NCBI GenBank assembly: GCA_019137255.1
Contig: WPDH01000260.1
Coordinates: 115,725 to 179,724 of the forward strand
DNA from: Corinectria fuckeliana
Taxonomy: Eukaryota; Ascomycota; Sordariomycetes; Hypocreales; Nectriaceae
DNA length: 64,000 nt
Direction of reading: 5' to 3'
The translations under genes and the position numbers were made by a program. Below the pieces are notes generated by a model. The model was given only the letters and a program-made list of their open reading frames with translations, was not told the origin of the DNA and made no database searches. Below are positions 45,700 through 58,688 of this stretch, in pieces; the stretch's first letter is position 1; the number at the start of each line of letters is the position of its first letter.

Positions 45700-48600
45700 A
45701 TGTCTGAAGTCGAGGTCAATGCCAACGGCGCTTCAGCCACCCTCGACCTGGCCGCCACCAGAAAAGCTCTGGCCTCCTCGTCGACCGCCGTCCGAATAGC
45801 TCAGCTTCGCGCAATTGACGACAAAATAGCCAACAAATGTGCGCCAGCCCTGGAGCTTCCCCCTGGAGCTTCCCCTCTCCAGCTTGCTTCCTACCACTCA
45901 CCTCCCACTAACCCTACTCTCTAGCCCTGGACAACGCCGTGCTGCTTCGCATACTCCATCTCCTCTTTGGAACCCACGCCTTCTATACCGATCGAGAGTC
46001 CCGACTTGCTGTGCAAAAGTGCTTGGTCGCCGTGATATCCGCCGATATCGATTCAAAGACCCTCGCTCCTCTCATTACCGCCCTGCGCAAGGAAAGCCAG
46101 AAGCATGGCATCGCTACCACAAGCGCATTCGTCCTCGTCGAGTGGTGCGGGCTTCTCATGCAACACCTAGCGGAGAGCCCACTCTGGGATGAGTTCGCCA
46201 AAGATATTCTGCTGGCTGATGCTGACGCCCTAGAGCGGTGTCTTCAACCCACCTCAAGGAAGTCAGTCGCTCAGTCTGCTCTCGTTGTCACGAGGAGGGG
46301 ATTGCGGAAGCTGTTTTCCTACGCTGAATCTTCCGCAAGTCGCCTGTCTGAAGCCGTCAGTATCCTTACTGCCAAAGGTGTCCAATCTACGGCTAGGAAC
46401 TCCGTTCTCCTAGGGGTTTTTGCTGGCGTATCAGCACGAAAGACCGTCCTCAAGCCGATCCTCGAGACGTCCAAGCCAAAGTATTATGAGTTCTTCGTCA
46501 GGGAGCTCGTCGGGTCTCGCTCTACAATTCCAGAGCACTTGGTCTTGGGCCTTGGGGATTTCTTTTCCTCCTTTGCTACCCTAGATGAGGTCTGCAAAGA
46601 GCTAGTCCCTGCCCTCGAGAAGGGTCTCTTGCGAGCTCCAGAGGTTATTCTTGGTGGTGTCCTAACACCCCTAGTCGAATCCCTCCCCGCCAGCTTCGAC
46701 CTTTCTCAAGTCCTCAGCCAGAAACTTCTCAAGCCCCTTTTGTCCAATGTAAAATCGACAAACGCAACCATTCGCACTGGAGCTATTGCTGCTTTCAGCT
46801 CACTTGTAACACGGTGCTACGATGCGGACTCTCTGGATCACATTATCAGCGAGATCGCAACTCCTTTGAAGACCGGCAAGCTCGCTTCTCCTGATCACAG
46901 AATCTTGCATGCACAGATGCTCGAAGCTGCTCCGCTGTCCAAGTCTACCGCTGACAAGGTTGGCAATGCTCTCGCCGTCGTGGCCGGCAAGGAGGGCAAC
47001 GAGGGTGCTCTGGTGGCTGAGACCTCCACTCTAGCAATGGCCGTTGCCTTCCTTCTGGAGAATAATTGTGAAATAGCCAAGCCCATCTTGGACGCATTCT
47101 CCAAGGGGCTTGCAGACAAAAAGCCTCCTTTTCGCAAGTCTTGGTTGCTGCGAGTGGGCTACATACTCCAGACCTTCAAAGATGCCGAATCGGTATCTCC
47201 AGGGCTGATAGCCTTCGCTGAGGCTGTCGTACCTAAGATGATCACCACATTTACTGAAGTCGTTGCAAACGCTGCTACGGCAGCCCAAAACGGACTGATC
47301 GTTGGTGCTTACATTTTGGCTGCCGTGTCACCGCTCATTCATGATCGCTGCCCTGGCTCATCCATCGACGCTGCCTTAGCCAGAGCAGCTGTGCCCAAGC
47401 ACTGCCTATCTGTGGACCCGAAACCATCGTTTTTCCTAAACTATCGCATCTACTCTAAAGTAACGGCAGAGGAGGACCTCAAATGGTTCGCACGGGCTTT
47501 GACTGCCATCTTTCAAGACCTAAGGCGCGATTTGGAGGCTGCAAGCGTGCTAGCTTGGTCCGAGGCGGTCATTTATATGATTACATCCCGCACTGTTCCT
47601 CCCAAGATCCAACAAGAAACGTCAAAGGATCTGTCGGGCCTTTACGTGCAGAACCCGAGTTTGACATCCCGCTTTGTCGTTAGTGGACTCTGGGATCACC
47701 TAGAGCAGGCTGCCGGCCATGACCAAGACCGGAGAGCAGATGCCCTCAACTTGATTCAGGTTGTCAAGGCAATTTGTCTCCCTCCAAAGGACGTGGAAAC
47801 GGCCGGCCACAGTATCACCAAAGAAGAACAAGAACTCCAGGCTTGTTCGCTACTGGTCCTGGCACGTTCGGACTTGATCCCAAGAGCAAATTGGATTGAG
47901 CTCTGCCTTCGAATGGAGCTCGACCCAGGTGACCTGGTGCGCAGGTATCAAGATGATCTACTCAAGGAAATAGCAGCCAAAACCTCCATTGACCAGAAGG
48001 TACTGTCATTCATCAAATGCGATCAAAAGATGAGCCAGCTAACGCATTTTCTCAAGTCTGACGCAGTGAAGAAAGCTGCATACAATGCCGCCGCCGATCT
48101 GGCCTTTGTCGCCCCTGATACTGCCATTCCCCGGCTAATGGAATTGATCGGCCAAGACCTGGACGTTGAACAGCTCCGAGACATTGGTCCAGTGGAAGCT
48201 GCCATCTTCAGAACTCCAGAGGGTACCTGTTTTGTCGATGTGCTCGCAAAGAAGGCCCAGCAAACTGTAGACAAGAACAAAAAGGACTATGACATCTTGA
48301 AATGGGAAGAGGAGCTCAGAAGTCAGCTAGAAAAGAAGAAGGGTCAACAGCGGAAGCTCACAGCTGAGGAGAATGCCAAGGTGCATGCTCAGTTAAAGAA
48401 GGAAAGCCACATCAGACTATCGATCCGGGAGCTGGAGGCTAGACTCATCCGAGGTGTTGGTATCATTGAAAGCCTAGCAACTGGACCTCCTACTGACGCT
48501 ACACAATGGTTGGGCACGGCTGTTTCGCTTCTGCTGAGCGTCATGGATGCGGGTGCCAACCTGATTACAGGCGAGGCTGCACCCATGGCCTACATTGTTT

Positions 48601-51600
48601 GCGCTGAGAAAGCATCATCTCGATTGGGCTCCATGAGACCTTTCATCGGAGTTGCTACTCTACGACTCCGAGGATTGTCGCTTCCGGATAACTACAACGA
48701 GGAGCCCCTTGAGGATCTTGTCACGAGGGTTCTCTACCGTCTGAGGTTTGCTGGCGAGCAGCGGCCATTCGACTCAGTCTCGCTAATTTACCTCCTCCCC
48801 CTGATGCTCGACGTCCTCCGCAAAGGCGGGCTCGGGGATACGGCTGATGATGGCGATGCTCAGCTAGTCTTGGCTATAGAAATCCTCTCCTTCCACACCG
48901 ATGTCTGCGCCGATGAAGCGGTGCCGCGAGCTGAGATTTTGTCAGTTCTCATCAGCTCCATGCAAAACTACGCTCAGCATTACAAAATCATCAAGGATTG
49001 CTTTGCCGATATGTGCCGCTGCATAGCGCCCAACATGAACCAGGATGAGATGGTAGTTTTGGCAAAGGGTGCTCTAGTGCCAGAAACCCGAGTCAGGTCT
49101 TCCGTTTTACAATCTATCAGCGCCGAAGTCGACATGACTGAGCTCGGCTATTCTGATGAAATCTGGCTGGCCTATCACGATGACGAAGAAGAAAACAATG
49201 AGCTCGGTCAAGAGATCTGGGAAGAGAGCGGATTTGAAGTCAGTGCCGAGGTGCCTTTGAGGATGCTTCCCTTCCTTGAGAGTAAGGATGGCCAACTTCG
49301 TCGAGCTGCAGCTAGGTCTTTGTCCGAGGCTGCCAAGATGCACACCGAGACTCTGGACAGCGTCCTCGCTAGGCTGAACTTTACCTACGAAGAGCTTGCC
49401 AAGCCCAGGATTCAACTTCTTGACGAATTTGGTATGCCCAAGAAGATGGACCTTTCTGACCCATGGGAAGCCAGGCAAGGAATCGCCACGGCATTCAAAG
49501 AACTTGCCCCCGTCATCAAGACGGGTCAGCTGGATTTGTTCTTCGACTTCTTGATTGATTCTGGTCCCTTGGGCGACAAAAACGGCGCAGTTCGAAGCGA
49601 GATGCTGGATGCAGCTATTCGAATCATCGAGGTCCGCGGCAAAGCAATACTCGATAGCCTGATGAAAAAGTTTGAGCAGACGTTGGAGCAACCAGACAAG
49701 AACAGCGAAGCAGCCGATCGTGTCAACGAAGCTGTCATTATCATGTACGGTGCTTTGGCTCGCCACCTCAACCCTGGCGATCCCAAGATTCCAATCGTTA
49801 TTGATCGACTCGTGGCCACCCTGACCACGCCTTCCGAGACGGTGCAGTACGCCATTGCCGAATGTCTCCCTCCGCTTATCCTAGCCTGTCACGATAAGTC
49901 GTCGAAGTATTTCGGGCAGATCATGGAACAGTTGCTCTCGACAAAGAAATATGCCATCATGCGGGGCTCCGCATACGGATTAGCTGGCCTGGTGATCGGT
50001 AGAGGAATCTCATCACTCCGGGAGTATCGCATTATCTCAACTCTCCACGGCGCAATGGAGAACAAGAAAGATTCTCACCAGCGCGAAGCTGCCTTGATTG
50101 CGTATGAGCTCCTTTCAACTATGCTTGGGCGGCTTTTCGAACCCTACGTCATCCAGATTGTACCTCAGCTACTGACGGGCTTTGGCGATGCTAACGCTGA
50201 TGTTCGAGATGCTTGCCTTGCCGCTGCAAAAGCATGCTTTGGAAAGCTAAGTTCCTACGGTGTGAAGCAAATCATGCCGACGCTCCTAGCGGGACTTGAC
50301 GATCAGCAATGGCGCAGCAAGAAGGGCGCATGCGACCTTCTCGGTGCCATGGCATACCTTGATCCCCAGCAGCTTGCAAATAGCTTGCCTGACATAATTC
50401 CACCTCTGACCGGCGTTTTGAACGATAGTCACAAGGAGGTCAGGTCTGCTGCAAACCGAAGCTTGAAGAGATTTGGCGAAGTCATCAACAACCCCGAAAT
50501 CAAAGGCCTGGTTGGCATCATTCTCAAGGCTCTCAGCGACCCTACCAAGTACACTGACGAGGCGTTGGATGCCCTCATCAAGGTCCAATTCGTACATTAC
50601 CTTGATGCACCTTCCTTGGCACTGGTTACTCGTATCCTACAGCGTGGCCTGAATGATCGCTCCAACACGAAGCGCAAAGCAGCCCAGGTTATCGGTAGTC
50701 TGGCTCATTTGACCGAAAAGAGAGATGTCATCATGCATCTACCTATCCTTGTGGCCGGTCTAAAGCTTGCCGTGGTTGACCCTGTGCCGACTACACGAGC
50801 CACAGCATCCAGAGCCCTAGGCTCTTTGGTTGAGAAGTTGGGTGAAGATACCCTTCCTGACCTGATCCCAGGCCTCATGGAAACCCTCAAGTCAGACACA
50901 GGAGCGGGCGACCGACTCGGATCTGCCCAGGCGCTCAGCGAAGTACTCGCCGGATTGGGCACGGCCAGGCTCGAGGAGACACTACCGACAATTCTGCAAA
51001 ACGTGGAATCCTCCAAGCCTGCTGTCCGCGAAGGCTTCATGTCACTTTTCATCTTCTTACCCGTCTGCTTCGGAAACAGTTTCTCCAACTACCTTGGCCG
51101 GATTGTCCCTCCTATTCTTGCTGGCCTTGCTGATGACATTGAGTCCATTCGAGAAACTGCTCTTCGTGCGGGACGACTCTTGGTCAAGAATTTCGCTGTT
51201 CGAGCTGTCGATCTTCTCCTTCCCGAGCTCGAACGCGGTCTTGCTGATGATAGCTACCGCATTCGCCTAAGCTCGGTCGAGCTTGTAGGCGACTTACTCT
51301 TCAATCTCACCGGCATCAAAGCCAATGCCGACCCTGATGACGAAGACGAGAACATCAAGGAAGCTAGTGCTTCCCTCAAAGAGGTTCTCGGAGAAGAAAA
51401 GCGGAACAAGATTCTGTCTGCTTTGTATGTGTGCCGCTGCGACACGGCTGGATCCGTTCGCTCAGCTGCTATCGCCGTGTGGAAGGTTCTGGTGCACAGT
51501 CCTAGGACCCTCAAGGAGCTCGTGCCAACTTTGACACAACTTCTCATCCGGCGCTTGGGAAGCTCCAACATGGAGCACAAGGTCATTGCTAGCAATGCTC

Positions 51601-53914
51601 TTGGGGAACTTATCCGAAAGGCTGGTGATGGTGTACTCGCAAGTCTCCTTCCTACTCTCGAAGAAGGCCTTCAGACATCAACCGACACAGATGCGAAGCA
51701 GGGCATCTGTCTCGCTCTTCGCGAGCTCATCGCGTCTGCTTCCCCTGAAGCATTAGAGGACCACGAGAAGACGCTCATTTCAGTTGTCCGCACAGCTCTT
51801 ACAGACTCGGATGAGGATGTCAGAGAAGCTGCTGCTGAAGCCTTTGACTCTCTGCAACAGATTCTCGGCAAGCGAGCGGTCGATCAAGTACTTCCCTTCC
51901 TGCTTAACTTGCTTCGGTCGGAAGACGAAGCAGACAATGCCTTATCAGCCCTTCTCACCCTTCTCACGGAGACAACCCGATCGAACATCATTCTACCTAA
52001 TCTCATCCCCACTCTCACGACTCCTCCCATATCTGCCTTTGATGCCAAGGCTTTGGCCTCCTTGTCGAAGGTTGCCGGTCCTGCCATGAACAGGCGTCTG
52101 CCCAACATTATCAACTCACTCCTGGATAATGAGATCAACTGCAAGGAGGATGATCTTCGTGAAGAGTTGCAAACTTCCTTTGACACAGTCATTCAATCCA
52201 TCGACGAGTACGATGGTCTGAACACAGTCATGAACGTTCTTCTACAGCTCTCGAAACACGAGGATCACCGTCGCAGAGCGGCTACCGCACGCCATCTGGG
52301 CAACTTCTTCTCGGCCGCCAGTGTGGACTATTCCAGGTACAACCAAGACATTATCAGGGCTTTGCTCAACTCCTTCGACGACCCCGACGTGGACGTCGTG
52401 AAGGCATCTTGGGCAGCTCTCACCGAGTTTACCAAGAAGCTGAAGAAGGAGGTGATGGAATCCCTTGTCGTCTCCACTCGGCAGACACTCCAGCGTGTCG
52501 GCGTTGCTGGTGCCAACTTGCGTGGTTTCGAGCTTCCCAAGGGTATCAATGCCATCTTGCCAATATTCTTGCAGGGCTTGATGAACGGCACTGCAGACCA
52601 AAGAGTACAGGCAGCCCTGGGTATCTCGGACATTGTTGACCGTACCAGCGAGGCGTCTCTGAAGCCATTTGTGACGCAAATCACCGGTCCCCTGATCCGA
52701 GTGGTTTCGGAACGTTCTACGGAGGTCAAGGCGGCTATTCTACTCACTCTCAACAACCTGCTAGAGAAGATGCCGACAGCCCTTAAGCCGTTCCTGCCCC
52801 AGCTCCAGCGAACTTTTGCCAAGTCCTTAGCTGACACATCGAGCGAGGTTTTGAGGACAAGAGCTGCAAAGGCGTTGGGTACCCTAATCAAGTACACCCC
52901 TCGTATCGATCCTCTTATTGCCGAGTTAGTGACCGGATCCAAGACGTCGGATCCTGGCGTCAAGACAGCCATGCTCAAGGCACTGTACGAAGTTATCAGC
53001 AAGGCAGGTGCTAACATGGGAGAGGCATCACGGGCTACTGTTCTGTCTTTGATCGACACGGAAGCCGACGAGAGGGACGATGCTATGACGGTGACGAACG
53101 CGAAGCTACTGGGCGCACTGATTAACAACGTCACCGAAGATGCTGCCACGACTCTGTTAAAGAACCGTGTGGTTACACCCCAGTTCAGCCACTCATCGGT
53201 GCTCGCTCTCAATGCAGTGCTTGTTGAGTCCCCGGATGCGTTGCTACAAGGCCCCTTGGCTGACGAGCTGCCCGACCTCCTCTGCCAGGGCATCACTAGC
53301 AAGAATGTGAGTAACAGGAGACATATCTTGGCAACGCCAATGGGTGAGCTGACTTTTATTGGCAGGTATTTGTGGTGGACAATTGTATTCTGGCCACTGG
53401 CAAGTACCTCTTGTCCCCTTCCCCCAAGGGCTTCGAAACCACGAAGGGTGTCTTTGAGGCGTTGGCGACGGTCATTCAACCCGGCAACCCCACAGACTCG
53501 CGTCGGCTTGCATTGGTCACTGTGCGCACAGTGAGCCGGAACGACTTGGACATGGTTCGGCCCCATCTGCCGCTCCTGGCGCAGCCCATCTTTGCAAGCG
53601 TAAGAGACCCGGTCATCCCCGTCAAGCTGGCAGCGGAGGCGGCTTTCGTCGAGCTCTTCAGCGTGGCAGATGAGGAGAGCCGCATATTCGATAAGTTTAT
53701 GGCCGGCCCAGGGGCAGACCTTCCGGCCAATATTAAGAGGAGCATGGGAGACTATTTCAAGCGAGTGGCAACGAGGCTGGGCAGCCAGGCTCGCGAGAGA
53801 CGTGAGGCAGAGGGAGGCCAGGGAGGACTAGGCCTTTCCAATGATGAAGCAGAGGATGAGCGGGAGATCTGGAGTGTTGGAAAAGTTGATGTTGGCGGCG
53901 ATGTCTTTGCCTAA
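45700..53914 (+). CDS. GCN1: Translational activator Gcn1
   Basis: Three exons, 45700-45838, 45925-53306 and 53366-53914 (introns 86 and 59 bp), give 2689 residues, close to the 2672 of yeast Gcn1. The protein is almost wholly HEAT repeats. The central part related to the eEF3 HEAT region includes HQREAALIAYELLSTMLGRLFEPYV and QWRSKKGACDLLGAMAY. The RWD-binding region that contacts Gcn2 would lie in the C-terminal third. Gcn1 rides on translating or collided ribosomes with Gcn20 and passes the uncharged-tRNA signal to the kinase Gcn2. Reading through the last intron would change frame and end early, so it must be removed to reach the true C-terminus (KVDVGGDVFA). The first intron has a clear CTAAC branch site. 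Confidence 0.94.
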
Positions 53915-54620
53915 ACACTTCAACGAGGAGGAGTGACGGCATCTGTGTAGACATGTCCAACATTGCCAATTTTATTGTTTGAAAAATACCAAGGAGAAAA
54001 CGAGCGTCCACTGTGCGACGAGCGATTTGATGCCAACTGTCTCTAAAGAAGTGGTGAGGTTGTTCATTCTGAAGCGCAAGCTAGGAAGTAATGAACACTA
54101 CTACTAATAACATACGAATATCGCTGCCCGTTCAGTATATTCCCTTAGTATTGGTTTACAAGTCGCCCCTAGTAGAGTAGAGAACCATAATTGGAGGACC
54201 AAGAAGACAAGGTAATGATCTTGCCCACGGTACGTATGGTACTACTAGTAGGTAGTCATTCAACTCGAGGCTCATGTTGAGAACCCCCCGAGTACATTCA
54301 AGTTGCTCAACGAGGTACCTCCAGCGCTCTAATAATTACAGCCTAGAAGTACCTGCACCTTACCTTCATGTGTCTTAGTAGTGGGGTCAACCACAGATCT
54401 AAATGGTTGTGTGGCACTGTGGCTCATAAGGGGTCACGTGATATTCTCGGCGGTGACTCCAATCGCCCTCGCTTAGGGCAGCCGATGGGTCCTAGTGCAC
54501 GTGAACCCACAAACCCCGAAGACGAATGTGCGTGACCGAGAAATTCTAGCCTCCCAAACCCCTCTCAGACTTCATCCTACATCCATCGAGGACCGGCCAT
54601 CACCACAAACGACAATCAAG
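53915..54620. other. GCN1 3' flank and RPL19 promoter region
   Basis: The first 300 bases are A+T-leaning 3' flank. The last 200 contain two CACGTG sites and a pyrimidine-rich tract leading to the split start codon of RPL19. Confidence 0.6.
54434..54503. promoter_or_regulatory. Two CACGTG E-boxes upstream of RPL19
   Basis: The full palindrome TCACGTGA is at 54434-54441, and a second CACGTG at 54498-54503, 187 and 118 bases before the start codon. Cbf1-like bHLH sites of this form are frequent in ribosomal protein promoters of filamentous ascomycetes and many yeasts; the link here is inference. Confidence 0.5.
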
Positions 54621-55412
54621 ATGTAAGTCGCCCGAAACGATACACGATCATGCGATACATAATCCCCGCGCTGGGCGGAGTGAAATTGATGGTTCCCTCG
54701 TCGGTCCAGAGCCGGGGAGCACATCGCCGATAAGAGAGAGACCTGGTAGCTGACATTCTATCTTTCTTGCTTTATAGGGTCAATCTGCGAACTCAGAAGC
54801 GCCTCGCCTCGGCCGTCATCGGCTGCGGTAAGCGCAAGATTTGGCTCGACCCCAACGAGGCCAGCGAGATCTCCAACGCCAACTCTCGCCAGACGATCCG
54901 AAAGCTCATCGCCGATGGTCTCATCATCCGAAAGCCCGTGACCCAGCACTCCCGATCTCGTGCCCGCGAGCTCAACCTTGCCCGAAGGGAGGGCCGACAC
55001 CGTGGCGCCGGTAAGCGCAAGGGTACTGCCGATGCTCGTATGCCTAGCCAGGTCCTCTGGATGCGCCGCCTCCGAGTCCTCCGCCGTCTCCTCGTCAAGT
55101 ACCGTGCCAGCGGAAAGATCGACAAGCACCTCTACCACGAGCTGTACCACAGCAGCAAGGGTAACACCTTCAAGCACAAGCGTGCCCTTGTTGAGCACGT
55201 ACGTGATAAGACACCCGGGCCAGACAGCCACGAGGGCCAGGGGCGTTTGCTGACATGGAGACGAACAGATTCACCGAGCCAAGGCCGAGAAGCAGCGCGA
55301 GCGTGCCCTCCAGGAGGAGATGGATGCCAAGCGCGCGAAGAACAAGGCTGCCCGCGAGCGCAAGCAGGAGAGAGTGGAGGCAAAGCGAAATGCCTTGCTC
55401 GCCGAGGAGTAG
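54621..55412 (+). CDS. RPL19: 60S ribosomal protein L19 (eL19)
   Basis: Three exons, 54621-54622, 54778-55198 and 55269-55412, give 188 residues, the family length. The first exon is only AT: the start codon is split, AT|GTAAGT...TTTATAG|G GTC AAT, giving MVNLRTQKRLASAVIGCGKR. The hallmark KIWLDPNEASEISNANSRQ and the basic C-terminal helix (RAKNKAARERKQER) are intact. Introns are 155 and 70 bp. Without the first splice there is no in-frame ATG at the correct position, so splicing decides the start. eL19 contributes to an intersubunit bridge of the cytosolic ribosome. Confidence 0.94.
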
Positions 55413-56444
55413 ATCATGTGGACAACGATGACATTTCGGTCTTGAGAGGAGGCTGCATTCGGAGTCTACGGGTTGGGTCTTTTTTTACGCCCTTCTGGTT
55501 TCTACAGTCGTACCGGCGGGGGTTCTGGCATGTAGCATTCAAAAATGGAATCGATGATGCTCGGACGCTGGGCTATTACCCCCAAATGCAAACCTGCGTG
55601 TGTGTAAGAGAAACAAGGGACTCCGCTGCCATCTGCTTGCGTGTTGCACCTTAATCGAGTGAAACATTCACGGCAAATATTAGATCGTTGTACCAAGACG
55701 AAAGCACTTGGTTTGAGAACGGTCTCTCGAAAATACTACTTACAGCTGATGAAAATACGACTTTCCTGAGGCACAAGGCGGGGTGCACGAATCGATGAAA
55801 GCGGCATACCCCAAAAAGGTCCAAAAAGTTTCTAACTTTATCATGACGGCACGGAGACCGACCAGAAATCAAAAGTACGGTCTATTTGAATGGTATGAGC
55901 TTAGCCGCGCCCTGTTTTATTGACGTCGCCTTCCAAAGGACATGCATTTGAGTTTTATATATTCGAGTGCACTGGGTTTCAGCCCTTTCGACATTGTGAA
56001 TGAGGGCCGTAGCGTCCAGTGTATGTAAGGTGTGACCGGCTGACATTCCGGGAGCCCCAGAGAGGGCGGGGTTCCAGCCCGGCGGAGGTCCATTCCAGGC
56101 GGAGATTCTTCAGTGGGTTTGACGCCTGAGCTCCAGGGTTCCATCAGTGTCAGTGGCCCCCAACCCCAAGCTTCCGCCCACTAATCATAACTGGACCTCC
56201 ACCACGGGAAACCAACCGCCGTCTCATCCTCCTCCTCCACTATCTAGTCCGTACGCCCATCTCGTTCAGATCAATGACGTCCTGAGTGAGCCGGTTCAGC
56301 CGCCAGCACAATCGCCAGCTTCCCACTGCTTTGCCCCTGTTGTTGCACCTTGCGTGATAGCAATTGTCTCCTCGTCTGCTTCGCTCTCGTACTCCCTCCC
56401 GCCCGCGCTCCCTGCGCCAGTTCGCCCATCGTCGACACCACGCC
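55413..56444. other. Intergenic region upstream of the SHMT gene
   Basis: RPL19 3' flank, then a C/T-rich leader from about 56150. Frames on both strands in 56147-56584 overlap the SHMT start and are not called. Confidence 0.6.
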
Positions 56445-58275
56445 ATGTCTCTCGCCGGCATGCGAGGCACCTCGCGTGTCCTGCGCGGCATCGCGAAGCC
56501 TGCTGCCGTCGCCACCTCGTGCACTCGCGCTTACTCCTCGTTGAGCCTCGAAGGTCAACAGCAGGTCCGTTGATGGCCAATTGACCCCATTGTCGCCCCG
56601 TGTCTGTGAATTTTCCCAGCCCTAACGTTCTCTTTGTTCGTTGCAGCTACTCTCAGCCCACCTTAGCAAGGCTGACCCCGCCGTCTTCGACATAATCGAA
56701 AAGGTCCGTCTTAGAGCCCCCCTCCTAGAGGTCCCTAAGCCACAACCGTTAGAAACTAGTCTGACCTCTTATCAGGAGAAAAACCGCCAGAAGCACTTCA
56801 TCAACCTGATTCCCTCGGAGAACTTTACTTCCCAGGCCGTCCTAGATGCCCTGGGTAGTGTGATGCAAAGTGAGCCCGTGCCCAGTTACCAAACCACGCA
56901 GCAAAAGCAACAGCTAAACACTTGCGTCCTCCAGACAAGTATTCCGAGGGCTATCCTGGCGCCCGATACTATGGCGGAAACGAGTTCATCGATCAGGCCG
57001 AGCGCCTCTGCCAACAACGCGCCCTCGAGGCCTTCAGCCTTGACTCCAAAGCATGGGGCGTCAATGTCCAGGGTCGGTTGCATATCTTCCGTACGCCCAT
57101 ACACGACTAATTAATATTCTTCGTCAGCTCTCTCCGGCGCCCCCGCAAACCTTTACGTCTACTCCGCCCTGATGAACACCCATGATCGACTAATGGGCCT
57201 CGACCTGCCCCATGGTGGCCACCTGTCACACGGCTATCAAACCCCAACCAAGAAGATCTCAGCAGTCTCCAAGTACTTCGAAACGCTCCCCTATCGCCTC
57301 GACGAGTCCACGGGATATATCGATTACAACAAGCTCGAAGAGATGGCCACCATTTACAGACCGAAGATTATCGTCGCCGGTGCCAGTGCCTATAGCCGCC
57401 TTATCGACTATCAGCGAATGCGAGAAATATGCGACAAGGTCAATGCCTACCTCCTTGCTGATATTGCCCATATCTCCGGCATGGTAGCCGCCAAAGTCCT
57501 TCCCGGCCCTTTTGCTTTCGCCGATATCGTCACAACCACTAGCCACAAGAGCTTACGAGGTCCCCGAGGGGCTATGATATTCTACCGGAAAGGCGTCCGG
57601 AGACAGAATCCCAAGACGAAAGAGGATGAACATTACAATCTCGAGGTGCCCATCAACGCGTCTGTCTTCCCCGGCCACCAAGGCGGTCCTCACAACCATA
57701 CCATCACGGCCCTCGCCGTCGCCTTGAAACAGGTTCAGTCCCCCGATTTCCACGCCTATCAGTCCCAAGTCTTGGCCAACGCAAAGGCCTTTGCCAAGAG
57801 GCTGAGCGAGCCCAAGGGCAAGGGCGGCTTAGGATATCAACTGGTCAGCGGTGGTACCGACAACCACCTGGTCCTGGCCGATCTCAAGCCCCAGGGCATT
57901 GACGGTAGCCGAGTCGAGCGCGTGCTGGAGCTGGTCGGCGTTGCTGCAAACAAGAACACCGTCCCCGGCGACCGCTCGGCCCTTGTCCCCGGTGGTCTAC
58001 GCATGGGCACCCCGGCCATGACTACTCGTGGTTTCAACGAGGAAGACTTTGTTCGCGTCGCCGACGTCGTAGACAGGGCTGTGACCATCGCCTCCCGTAT
58101 CGACAAGGCTGCCAGAAAGGCGGCAGAGGAGAAGGGTGAGAAGAGCCCTGGCCGGCTCAAGTTCTTCATGGACCATCTCGGCAACGGCGAGACAGAGTCA
58201 GAGATTGTACAGTTGAGAAGCGAGGTTGAGGACTGGGTCGGCACATACCCCTTGCCGTGGGACGCCTCACGATGA
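56445..58275 (+). CDS. SHM1: Mitochondrial serine hydroxymethyltransferase
   Basis: Five exons, 56445-56564, 56647-56703, 56776-56869, 56935-57072 and 57128-58275 (introns 82, 72, 65 and 55 bp), give 518 residues. The Arg/Ala/Ser-rich N-terminus (MRGTSRVLRGIAKPAAVATS) is a mitochondrial presequence. The enzyme interconverts serine and glycine with tetrahydrofolate. Visible family motifs include NLIPSENFTSQAVLDALGSV, NKYSEGYPGARYYGGNE, the PLP-lysine motif TTTSHKSLRGPRG, and VFPGHQGGPHNH. The start at the first Met of the presequence is chosen because it is in phase with the first intron. All joints restore the conserved frame, for example MQ|NKYSEG. Confidence 0.94.
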
Positions 58276-58688
58276 GGCTCATTGTCGTCTCAATTTGTTT
58301 CAACGCAACAGTGACAACGATGGGCCTGCGAGTCGGGCCGTCGAATTTTGTAATTAATTGTGCTTATGGCACAGAGGGAGCTATGGGAATGACATATGGG
58401 CCCTTTGAGGTCCTTTCCGTGGCCTTGCCTCGTACATACCAATGGCTTTGTGAACAATACGAGAGGACTGACTTCACCGCTCAATTATGCATAGAGATTA
58501 GCCCTGAGGCGTTTCAAGTAATGTATTCGAATGTTTGCTTGTAGTTTGTACGGTATTAAAATGTCAATTCCACGAGATGCCAAGAAACACATCAAGAGAA
58601 TTTTAAATACGATATATGGCCATCCACCCGGAGAAGAAAGAACTAAACCAAAATTGCCAAATGCGGCAGATGTATGCACGCACAGCCG
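58276..58688. other. Convergent intergenic region, no supported gene
   Basis: 3' flanks of the SHMT gene (plus) and the tri-domain fusion gene (minus). I see nothing else. Confidence 0.6.

Noticed and set aside
52328..53566. 412-codon frame antisense to the 3' part of GCN1
   Set aside because: Shadow of the strongly biased GCN1 coding frame; no independent domain.
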